Shown: positions 40,666-49,615 of the stretch, one piece after another | How the letters are laid out: each line of letters opens with the position of its first letter | Position numbering within the stretch: position 1 is the stretch's first letter | DNA from: Silurus meridionalis | Taxonomy: Eukaryota; Chordata; Actinopteri; Siluriformes; Siluridae | DNA length: 64,000 nt | Reading direction: 5' to 3' | NCBI RefSeq assembly: GCF_014805685.1 | Contig: NC_060893.1 | Coordinates: 18,978,525-19,042,524, forward strand | Made by a program: the position numbers and the translations under genes | Notes under the pieces: model-generated | The model's input: only the letters and a program-made list of their open reading frames with translations | Databases searched by the model: none | Told to the model about the DNA's origin: nothing

Positions 40666-41001
40666 AGGCCATATGTAGAATTGGTGAATATCTTACTAGC
40701 CTGTGGCGAAGAAGTAAAGGAGGCCATTAGCAGAAGTGTGCGGATACAGTGTGAGCAAAACTGGGGAGCACTCTGCCACAGCCTGAGCTTCTGTTCATCG
40801 CCACCGCCCCTTGCCCACCAGGAGCGCCACGCAAGCCAACACGAGCACCCAAAAGGTCCGCGTCAAGCAGACAAGGAAAAGCCTGGCAAAGGGGGATCAA
40901 GCGCCCATCCAAGAAATCGAGGACAGGGTGCAAGGCGTGCAAGCCTTGATGCCACAATGGCTGAGCAGGAGGACCCTGAGAACACCGACATCCGGAGGTG
41001 A
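36871..41001 (+). CDS. stc2: stanniocalcin-2 (4 coding exons)
   Basis: Secreted homodimeric glycoprotein hormone. Family knowledge: it acts extracellularly, and STC2 inhibits the metalloprotease PAPP-A and so restrains IGF release. Coding exons are 36871-37015, 39372-39514, 39898-40109 and 40668-41001, all with GT/AG junctions; they sum to 834 nt, giving 277 aa plus stop. Residues 1-20 form a hydrophobic signal peptide. The Cys-rich core spans about 54-209 and contains 14 Cys, in the order expected for STC2. C118, in a CISRKC motif, aligns by my recollection with human Cys120, the residue that links covalently to PAPP-A. N71 is in an NNS glycosylation sequon. The tail 210-277 is basic, low in complexity and divergent, but ends in DIRR like the mammalian protein. 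The start was chosen because it opens the signal peptide and has A at -3. The family identity (STC2 rather than STC1) rests on core residues such as HCLVNAGDVGCG and the CEEV/CEQNW region. I am confident of gene and frame; only the 5' and 3' UTR limits are uncertain. Confidence 0.97.
37440..38035 (+). promoter_or_regulatory. CpG-rich 5' part of stc2 intron 1
   Basis: Dense in CpG (for example runs of CGCGCGCGCC and GCGCGCGCC) against an AT-rich, CpG-poor background. With exon 1 it looks like a CpG island over the gene start. Several open frames here on both strands are a by-product of the high GC and match no protein I know. Confidence 0.6.
39372..39514 (+). CDS. stc2: stc2 coding exon 2
   Basis: Encodes residues 49-96, from AEIQHC to FDSQ, with Cys 54, 63, 68, 74 and 83 and the NNS glycosylation site. 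The acceptor CTCAG ends at 39371 and the donor GTAAGG begins at 39515. The phase at the end is 0. This is the most conserved stretch of the protein and the basis of the family call. Confidence 0.96.
39898..40109 (+). CDS. stc2: stc2 coding exon 3
   Basis: Encodes residues 97-166 plus two bases, from GKSFIKDALKC to DLLPK. It carries Cys 107, 118, 123, 137 and 144. The acceptor is TTTACAG and the donor GTGAGT starts at 40110. The preceding intron is short (383 bp). Confidence 0.96.
40619..40660. repeat. (CT)n tract at the stc2 exon 4 acceptor
   Basis: About 21 CT units ending 7 bases before the exon 4 boundary; acts as the polypyrimidine tract of the splice acceptor. Confidence 0.95.
40668..41001 (+). 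CDS. stc2: stc2 coding exon 4 and stop
   Basis: Completes the core with PYVELVN, CGEEVKEA, CEQNWGALC and LSFC (Cys 179, 195, 203, 209), then a Ser/Pro/Lys/Arg-rich tail ending DIRR and TGA at 40999-41001. The acceptor TTCTTAG follows a (CT)n tract at 40619-40660 that serves as its polypyrimidine tract. The tail is poorly conserved in this family, so a small indel there would not be noticed. Confidence 0.94.
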
Positions 41002-41480
41002 AGATCCCTCAAGCACAGACTGAGTAACAGGCCCAGTAAAGCTCTCCTCTTGTCCTTTTCCCCTCCAGCGGTCATTCCAGATCTCCCAGACTGTTTGTTT
41101 ACTTTTGCAGGGTATTTGTGATGTAGCTCATTTTTGATACTGCAGATCATAGGTTCTTTTGTTTCTTATCACATGACTCTAACATGGCGTTTCTATTTCC
41201 TAAGCATACCCCCTGCCCCTCTAAGTTATTTATTTTATTCTTTATGCAATGTTTTAAATATAAAATGTACATATAAATACATGTATATCTATAATTAAAC
41301 AAACCTGTACAAATATAGCCATTGTATGAAGTACAGATAAACTATATGTAATATAGTATACATAATAAATAAATAGTTACCTTATTTCACCTACTACAAT
41401 CAAACTGTAGATATGTAACATATTTTGTTTTATTTTTAAGGTTTAACATTTTTGTGTGTATTGTTTTTTGGAATACTTGT
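41002..41480 (+). other. stc2: probable stc2 3' UTR
   Basis: AT-rich sequence after the stop without repeats. Overlapping AATAAA signals lie at 41364-41369 and 41368-41373, giving a UTR of about 390 nt. Other sites further on are possible. No transcript evidence is available. Confidence 0.5.
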
Positions 41481-41634
41481 TGATTAAATATAAAGAGTAC
41501 AGTAAAGTCCAGGAGTGGCACATAAACAAGATTATTGGTTTAAAAAAAAGCAACAGATTCTTTAACAAATAGTTTTCTATTGTTTTTTTTATTTCTTTTT
41601 TGTTAAAAATGATTCAAGGATGTTTAAAATCAGG

Positions 41635-41717
<83 letters not shown>

Positions 41718-43543
41718 TAGTTGCTAACATAAAGAAAACGCAGTCACTCACCAGTCCCAGAATGATGAAGTGTCTATGATTATCTCATTTGTGTGTCACT
41801 TATGCACTATTTGGGATTTACCCCAAACACATTAGTCTGACACAAAAACAGCAGCAGCTCACAGAGTGTGTCATGGAAAGCCAGGCTGCTTGTGTTCTAG
41901 CCAACCCTTCAGACAACTCTACCAGTTCCAAGTAGAAAAAAATAGTAGCCCTCACTCCCTCCACTGAAAAGAGGCAGCGTTTGGAGCCATAATAAACTGG
42001 CCTAAGACCTAGAAACTAGGTTAAGTCTACACAAGAAGCGAAAGTTATTATGGACACGACCACTGAAAAGACCACCTTTGCTAAAGCCATAGGAGAATAA
42101 AATGCACCAATTATGCATGTCACTGCATAATTTGCCCATTTTTGGTGGTCGCAATATATCACCACTTGCCCGCAGTACTGAGTACAGGCAAAAGTTACAA
42201 GTGAACATTTTATTGTTAGATTTCCTGACTAGTTTTGAACGAAATTATATAATCGCTAATGCAATCCTCTGTTGAGCACCATGAGCATTCTTGATTAAAT
42301 AACTAAATGTTAAAACTAATAATTACATTTTATAAAAAACTAGGGAGAATGGATGTACATAATGCAGATAAGACAGTGTAACACCTTTATATTTATGGCT
42401 GTGATGTTGCATTTTCATGCATTTATACTATAAAAGGTATTCTAAGGATGTGCAATTAAATATTTTTTTATTATTACAGATAATATGGTCATATGTTATA
42501 CTGTATGTGTCTGGAATGTTGCCCAATTTGTGTACTTATATATTGTGGCAAATGACAAGTCATGTCTTGTTTGGATAATCTTGAAATCCATCAGTATTTA
42601 GTGTCGGTTTATCAGTACTCATTATAAAGCAATATATATTTAAACTACTTATTAAAGTAGTTGGACAGTTTTGCTATTAAATTTCTGCATTTGCATTGTT
42701 GTAATGTTATTTTACACTTAAACATATGGCCAAGTGAGCTTGACACCACGTCTGGATTTACACACAAGCTGTGATTATTTCACACCACAGAGTACATAGG
42801 CATTAATCATGCTACTGTGGGGTCCAAGCAGGCACCGATTCTAAGAATCTGCTCTCTCTTAGGGGAAAAACAGCAAGCCTTAATGCTATCCAGGAGCAAT
42901 AATCTAAAGAGAGCTCCACGAAACTGGCACATAAAGCTGTCAGAGTGTGTGGCATGGCCTTGGCCCCCAGCCATGCCATGGCAGCAAGCACGTCCTTCAT
43001 GCTGTTGCAGAATCCCACAGGCCTGCCTGGGAAAAAAATGCTCTGTCTCTCTCTCGCTGTGTGTCTCATCGTAAATAAGCTCCCCTACGTTTTGGCCCAG
43101 GCCGTGCCGTCATTGGGCTGCAGATCTATGAACAGGCTTTACAGGGCCCCGGTGGGCACGGCTGCACCTGAAACATGACTGACCAGTGCCGCAACAAAGT
43201 GGCCTTTTTGAAAAGTCTCGGATTTACAGGACTGGAGGTGTGGGGGATCTGGTCTGGATCGTCAAAGACGCGCAGTCAGCCTTCCAGTAGGTTTGGGAAC
43301 CTATATTCAGGAGCAAGTTAGCGTAAACACTCGTGCTTTTTATTACAACCACACAACATTCTCTTATTACTGGGATGTCATACTTCACACTCTGTCCAGT
43401 TTTCTACAACGAGTCAGCTGAACATGTCACATTCTGGCGGGGTGAGTTACATGCAGGGTAACTCGAAGTCCAGACAGGTGAGAGATTTATAGCTTCAGCA
43501 TTGATACTCGGGTTTACACTCAAAACAAGCCGGGATGTGAACT
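41481..43543. other. intergenic DNA downstream of stc2
   Basis: Contains (CA)n at 41643-41715. The GC-richer patch at 42820-43300 has open frames on both strands with no family resemblance. No exon recognised. Confidence 0.5.
41643..41715. repeat. (CA)n microsatellite
   Basis: About 73 bp of pure CA. Confidence 0.97.
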
Positions 43544-43755
43544 AGCGCTAGCTCAGTGAATAAGGCTCTGAGTTAACTATCAGAATGTCGGGGTTCAAGC
43601 CCCGGTATTGCCAAGCTGCCACTCTTTGTGATTCTGATCAAGGCCCTTAACCATCAGTGCTCCAGTTGTAATGTATCATGGCTGACTCTGTACTTTGACC
43701 CCAGCTTCCTAACATCACTGGGATATGAGAAGAAAGAATTTTACTTGTGATGTAA
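43544..43755 (+). mobile_element. tRNA-derived SINE
   Basis: Pol III promoter-like boxes are visible: box A TAGCTCAGTG near 43549 and box B GGTTCAAGCCC near 43592. They are followed by a CCAAGCTGCCACT segment, AAGGCCCTTAACCATC and a tail with TCACTGGGATATGAGAAG. Same family as the copy at 7.1 kb. It is a SINE, not a working tRNA, because the acceptor and anticodon arms do not pair. Confidence 0.8.
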
Positions 43756-44821
43756 AGACCTTTCTAAAGCAAATCACTCTCAGAAGTTTCCAAATCAAAC
43801 TTGTAGGGATGTTCATGACATCAAAGTTGCTATAACTATTGTTTCATCTACATTTATATGTACTTATTTGACAAAGGTTCACAAACTTTTAGGCCTAGAA
43901 CTAGTCCTCAATTATCAAAATCAAGATCCTAAACCTTCAACCGGTTAAGATCTGATAGGAACCTGATTAAAGTTCACTAGTAAGATGCTTTAGATTAAAT
44001 CGACAGGCAAATGCGTTCTGAGTACCTCAAGACTGACCTTAAAAGACTCTGGTATCACTGATCTGTTAAAAAAAAAGAGCAGGTTTGTTTGAAGAACAGT
44101 AATGCATTACTGCCCTCTTGAGGTCACTGTTTGTCATTGATAAAAAAATATTTTCCTCTAGATATTATTTTCCTCTTGATATTTCTGTTTCATTGAGTTT
44201 ATATTTTTTTTATGTTGTTTTACAAAGAAAACAAGGCTTTCAAAAATAAAACTGGTTTTGTAAAAGCTCATGGGAGCTCATTGTCAGTTATTTATCGGGT
44301 TATGAAAAGGTTAAATGTAAAGCTTCAAATCAATATCTGGATCAAAAACAAACAAACAAGCAAACAAACAAATGTACCAATTTTAAATTGGCAAATATAA
44401 AGCTTTTGATGGCCTTGACAACAAATCAATGGTAAATATAAAAGAAATGCACTTCTGAGATCACTTGTACCACCATGTACTTGCTTTCTTTGCTGCAGTG
44501 AACTCTTTATGGAAAGACAAGAAGCAGGAAAATTCACTTCTATAGTCTTCTTGTATACAAGGCAAAGGCAGTGATAATGATTAAAATATTTGATGTAAAA
44601 TTAAAACTGGGATTTTTATTTTCTACACTGATGCATCCTATGTCAGGCCTGATAATAAAATGTTAAATAGAACTGAGATTGATATAGTAGAGAAAGATAT
44701 ACAGCATTTGTTTATTTTTTTGTTGTTGATTTGTATTTAAGACCATTAAAATCTATATTAAGGTTGTTCAAAGCTTAATATGACATGCTATCTGTTAACC
44801 ATTTTTTTGTCATTATATATA

Positions 44822-44824
<3 letters not shown>
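43756..44824. other. intergenic DNA, nothing recognised
   Basis: AT-rich, no exon or repeat family seen. Confidence 0.5.

Positions 44825-44887
<63 letters not shown>
44825..44887. repeat. (TA)n microsatellite at the Tc1 left end
   Basis: About 60 bp of TA that replaces the outer part of the left terminal repeat of the Tc1-like copy. Confidence 0.95.
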
Positions 44888-44889
<2 letters not shown>

Positions 44890-45081
44890 CACCCCTCACA
44901 TTTCAGCAAACAATATCTCAAGTGACAGGACTAAAGAAATGAAACTTGGATATATTTACATTATTATATACATTATTGTCTAAATATCTGGCAACAAAAG
45001 TGAGTACACCCTAAGTGATAACAGCTGTATGTTGTTTATCCATGGAAAGCCACATGTCATATTCATTATGTTCATGTTTTA

Positions 45082-45345
45082 GTGTGCTTGACAGGACCAT
45101 ACAAATGTGTGTATCTTGATGGCCTAGACTATAAGAAGATCGATAACACCCTGAAACTGAGTTACAGTACAGAGGACAGGGTCATACAGAGGTTTTCCAA
45201 GATGGGTTCCACTTCGAACAGCCCTCGCAAGAGAAAGAAATCGAGTTCTCGTGCTGTGTGTCAGGTGCAGAAACTGGCTTCAAAAAACAGACACGAGTGC
45301 TGCAGCATTGCTTTAGAGGTTGCAGAAGCGAAAGGTCTGCTTAAA
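45082..45345 (+). pseudogene. Tc1-like transposase, N-terminal remnant
   Basis: Holds LDYKKIDNTLKLSYSTEDRV and HQ/CQVQKLASKNRH-type segments matching the N-terminal domain of the copy at 34.13 kb. The first about 25 residues are missing or out of frame, and the sequence ends where the LINE begins. Confidence 0.8.
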
Positions 45346-47118
45346 AGGTCCGTTAAAATCACTAATGACCTGTTTTTCGCTTCAGACCAAGGCTACATTT
45401 CTCTGTTAGTTTTTACTAGATCTTAGTGCTGCTTTCAACACTATAAATCACGATCTTCTCCTAGAATGCTTACAAAATTACATCGGCATTCAGGGACAGG
45501 CATTAAGCTGGTTTAAATCCTACCTGTCTAATCATTAGCATTTTGTAGACTTAAATGGAGAGCTATCCAGGTTATTGCAAGTAAATTATGGCGTGCCACA
45601 AGGTTCAGTTCTAGGACCCCTGCTTTTCACAATATACATGCTTCTCTTAGGAAATATTATTAGAAGGCATGGGATTAGCTTCCACTGTTGCGTTGATGAT
45701 ACCCAGCTAAATATCTCATAAAAAACAGACAATACAGCTTAATTGAGAGTGTGTTAAAGAACTAAAAGACTGGATGACTCATAACTTTCTATTATTAAAT
45801 TCGGATAAGACGGAGATTTTGCTCATCGGCCCAAACACCAGTACAAAGAAGCTCCAGAATTTCAACCTGCATTTAGACGGATGTTCTGTAACTATTAGTT
45901 CAACAGTAAAAGACCTGGGAGTTATTTTAGACACCAACTTGTCTTTTAAAAATCATATCAACCATGTTACAAAAACAGCCTTCTTTCATCTTAGAAATTT
46001 TGCTAAGCTGAGAAACATGTTACCTAAATCTGATGAAGAGAAGCTCGTCCATGCGTTCATGTTCTCACAAGGCCGAGAAAATATGACCATATAACCCCAA
46101 TCTTATCGTCCCTACACTGGCTACCTGTTAAGTTTCGACTACAAACTACTGCTTCTTACTTACAAAACACTAAGTGGTTTAGCTCCCAATTATCTTTCCA
46201 GTCTTCTAACACGCTACAATCCGTCACGCTCCCTGAGATCTCAAAACTCCGGAATTCTAGTAGTTTCTAGAATAGCAAAGTCCACTAAAGATGGTGGAGC
46301 ATTTTCACATTTAGCTCCTAAACTTTGGTATAGTCTTCCTGACAGTGTTCGTGGCTCAGACACACTCTCCCAGTTTAAATGCAGATTAAAAACGTATCTT
46401 TTTAGCAAAGCCTACACATAACACACATCACATGATAACCTTGTGCTCCAGAACATCTGATCACATGCACATTATTAACTTGTGCTGCTAATATCATGAA
46501 CAGCAGCTACGCTAATTCCTCTCCACTGCTTCTCTTTCTCTACCCATCCTGTGGCATCCTGAGGTTGCTCCAGCCCCAGTCACGTCCCACCTTATGAAGA
46601 TTGTGGAGAAGTAGATGCCGACCCCGCAAACATCACGAACCATCTGGAGACGTATCAGTGCCAATTGGAGTTTTGACATTTGACCTCTTTGAGTGTTTAA
46701 AGGCTCTGGCATGGAGAAGCTGGTGTTGGATCTAAAATGATCGCAAATGTTGAGCCATTTTATGAGTTGCTTAGTAGCTCTTAGTTTTATAACCACAAAA
46801 GACTGTATAAGACTGTAGAAAGAACATTACTCATAATCTTACATTCCAGTGCTCATGTATTTCTCACTCTCCTGTATTCTGTATTGCTTAAAGACCATGA
46901 TCACAGTCTTGATGTCACCCAAATGAGGATGGGGTTCCATTTTGAGTCTGGTTCCTCTCAAGGTTTCTTCCTCATAACATATAAGGGAGTTTTTCCTTGC
47001 CACAGTCGCCACGGCTGCTCATCAGGGATAAATATACACCATTCACCTTAACTGTTGATTTCTGTAAAGCTGCTTTGAGACAATGTCGGTTTTAAAAAGC
47101 GCTATAGAAATAAACTTG
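45345..47118 (+). mobile_element. L2-like LINE inserted in the Tc1 copy
   Basis: 5'-truncated: begins within or just before the RT palm (DLSAAFNTINHDLL at 45419). RT continues with [19 protein letters not shown] and a catalytic box that reads CVDDTQLNI in place of the usual YADD/FADD form. A stop lies inside (after YLSNH near 45535) and the frame is lost near 45720. From about 46400 there is a 3' UTR, and the end is GCTGCTTTGAGACAATGTCG, then AAATAAACTTGACC at 47100. The tail matches the minus-strand fragment at 2.36-2.59 kb. Confidence 0.85.
45774..46094 (+). pseudogene. LINE RT thumb/C-terminal segment
   Basis: Open frame with NSDKTEILLIGP, VKDLGVILDTNLSFKNHI and LRNMLPKSDEEKLVHAF, the downstream part of the reverse transcriptase of the LINE at 45345-47118. 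After 46065 part of the expected sequence is deleted and the frame is lost. Confidence 0.82.
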
Positions 47119-47124
47119 ACCTTT

Positions 47125-47590
47125 TTGCTTACAGTCAAGCATGGTGGTGGTATCATCATGGTCTGGGGCTGCAACAGTGCTGCTCATACTTGGGAGCTGT
47201 GGTTCAATGAGGGAAACATGGATTTCAACATGTACTCTGACATTCTGAAGCAGAACACAATGCCCTCTTTTCAGAAACTGGGCTAAATGGCAGATTTCAT
47301 AATAACGCTTCAAAACACACCATCAAGATGACAACTGCCTTGATAAAGAGGAAGGTGATGGAGTGGCCAAGTAAGTTTTCAGACCTAAACCTTATTAAGC
47401 ATCTGTGGAGCATCCTCAAGCAGAGGGTGGAGAAGCGCCATGTGTCCAACATTCAGCAGCTCCGTAATGTCATTATGGAGGCATGGAAGAGGATCCCAAA
47501 AACAACCTGTGCAGCTCGGATGAATTCCATAACCAGGAGGATTAAGACAGTGCATGATAGCAGTTTGGACACCGTTTTGACATGTTCACT
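47125..47590 (+). pseudogene. Tc1-like transposase, C-terminal remnant
   Basis: Starts at VKHGGGIIMVWGC and continues to WFNEGNMDFNMYSDILKQN, then, after a stop and frame change near 47283, to ALIKRKVMEWPSKFSDLNLI and SILKQRVEKRH. The place where the third catalytic acidic residue is expected (NPIEHLW in active relatives) reads NLIKHLW, so the Glu has become Lys. The enzyme would be dead even without the frame breaks. Confidence 0.85.
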
Positions 47591-47809
47591 TAGGTTGTAC
47601 TCACATTAGTTGCCAGCTATTTTGAGAGTAATGGCTGTATGTTGAGTTATTTTCAGAGGACAGTAAATCCAAACTGCTATACAAGCTGCACATTTACTAC
47701 TCTAAAATATATCCAAGTTTAATTACTACTGTATATTATTGTATCTTCAGAACATTTACCAAAATGGTTGCTAAATAGTGAGTGGTGTGCTAACTTTTGT
47801 GAGATACTG

Positions 47810-47811
<2 letters not shown>

Positions 47812-47847
<36 letters not shown>

Positions 47848-48007
47848 ACAGAGAAACAAGACATTTGGGGCAACACACTACTTAATTATTGATTGATTAT
47901 TACAACAGCATGGAAGTGAGTGAACTTAATCTTATTTCATCTAATGGTATGTTAATGTGCAACAGTTACAATACATATTTATTATGATTATTATAAATCT
48001 GATATAT
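47812..48007. other. short intergenic segment with (CA)n
   Basis: (CA)n at 47815-47846, just after the Tc1 right end and its TA. Confidence 0.8.
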
Positions 48008-48206
48008 CAGGATATATATATATATATATATATATATGGTTATATTCTCTATAATGTTCCATTTTACTGCTGAATAAATTTGATGACTAATCTACAAAGT
48101 AATGGAGTTTATGCATACAGTCCATGTTTTGCTACAGTGTTCAGTTCAGCTTCTATATTCAGAAATAGCCAAATGACATCATGTAACTTTAGCAGCAAGC
48201 ACCTAA
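48008..48206 (-). repeat. dispersed repeat copy B, unclassified
   Basis: Reverse complement of the 27771-27958 segment, with a longer (TA)n stretch at 48012-48037. See copy A for shared motifs. Confidence 0.9.
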
Positions 48207-48308
48207 CTGCTATACAAGTGTTACTACTCCTAATATAACACATTTTTTATTTTTATAGATTTGTTACTTGAGAAGATATACTAAAGGTACTCTCACTTTG
48301 TGAGATAC

Positions 48309-48311
<3 letters not shown>

Positions 48312-48355
<44 letters not shown>
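48312..48355. repeat. (GT)n microsatellite
   Basis: About 44 bp of GT, preceded by GTGAGATACTAT, which resembles a Tc1 right end but has no matching element. Confidence 0.93.
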
Positions 48356-48356
<1 letters not shown>

Positions 48357-49060
48357 CGAATAATTTGTGACAGTAACGATTTTTACAAACAAACACAGGC
48401 TCTCACATCTGGTCCTGAAGACCCTCTTTTCCTGCACATTTTAGTGTTTTCCACACTTCAACACACCTGATTCAACTATCATCAACTATCATCAGTGAAT
48501 TAATATCTCTTCCTGAGTTGAAGTGGTTGAGTTAGAACAGCAAAACAGTAAGCTTTACAGGACATAACCAGGATGTGTGTAACCCAGGACAGGGTTGGGA
48601 ACCTGTTTAGTAACATTGCTTGGTTTACATGATATCTGTTTAGAAAAGGAACTGCCTAAAAGACGTAAGTGTTTGCCTACAATACAGCACACATAAACAA
48701 CGTTGCTTTAAAGCTCAGTACTGCGCAACATAATGTGACCATTAGGCCAAAAATATCAAAAAGTACAGTGTTGTCTGAATGCATATGAAGTCTGGACAGA
48801 ATGTGTAATCATACATCTTGTACTTTAAACAGATGCTTTTTTTTTTTACAGAAAAGAGCCTTTATAAGAGAGATTGCAATGGTAAAAAGAAAATAAGAAA
48901 AAGAAATAGGAATATAAAGTAAAGGACAAACACATAATTTCTCCAATACATGTGAAACCACACATCTCAGAACTCACATCCTCAAAATACTGACTAAAAA
49001 TACTGTCACAATTAAAGACTGATAAAAGAGTCATGATCATGTTCACCTCTAAGAAAGAAC
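48356..49060. other. intergenic DNA, nothing recognised
   Basis: No exon recognised. A T-run at 48838-48849. Confidence 0.5.
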
Positions 49061-49110
49061 CGTATGTATGTATGTATGTATGTATGTATGTATGTATGTA
49101 TGTATGTATG

Positions 49111-49177
<67 letters not shown>

Positions 49178-49184
49178 GTATGTA

Positions 49185-49261
<77 letters not shown>

Positions 49262-49368
49262 GTATGCATGTATGTATGTATGTATGTATGTATGAATATA
49301 TATATGTATGTATGTATGTATGAATATATATGTATGAATATATGTATGTATGTATGTATGTATGAATA

Positions 49369-49404
<36 letters not shown>

Positions 49405-49457
49405 TGTATGTATGAATATATATGTATGTATGTATGTATGAATATATGTATGTATGA

Positions 49458-49490
<33 letters not shown>

Positions 49491-49509
49491 TGTATGTATG
49501 TATGTATGA

Positions 49510-49542
<33 letters not shown>

Positions 49543-49553
49543 TGTATGTATGA

Positions 49554-49586
<33 letters not shown>

Positions 49587-49615
49587 TGTATGTATGTATG
49601 TATGAATGCATGTTT
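49061..49615. repeat. GTAT/TA/GAATATAT compound tandem array, 555 bp
   Basis: Blocks of (GTAT)n alternate with (TA)n and repeated GAATATAT interruptions, giving a hierarchical array. All frames stay open (CMYV and IYIY) because of the repeat. It is not coding. Confidence 0.97.

Larger units (their letters stand above)
44888..47809 (+). mobile_element. Tc1-like transposon split by an L2-like LINE
   Basis: Left part 44888-45344 starts inside the terminal repeat (ACACCCCTCACATTTCAGC). The right part is 47119-47809 and ends in CTAACTTTTGTGAGATACTG followed by TA. The two parts belong to the same family as the copy at 33.8 kb but lack about 260 bp of the middle of the transposase, so a deletion accompanied or followed the LINE insertion. 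Confidence 0.85.

Noticed and set aside
43544..43615. Possible tRNA gene
   Set aside because: Boxes A and B are present but arms do not pair and the rest is a SINE body and tail.
48285..48311. Possible Tc1 right end (GTGAGATACTAT) before (GT)n
   Set aside because: Only about 12 bases match and no element body precedes it.
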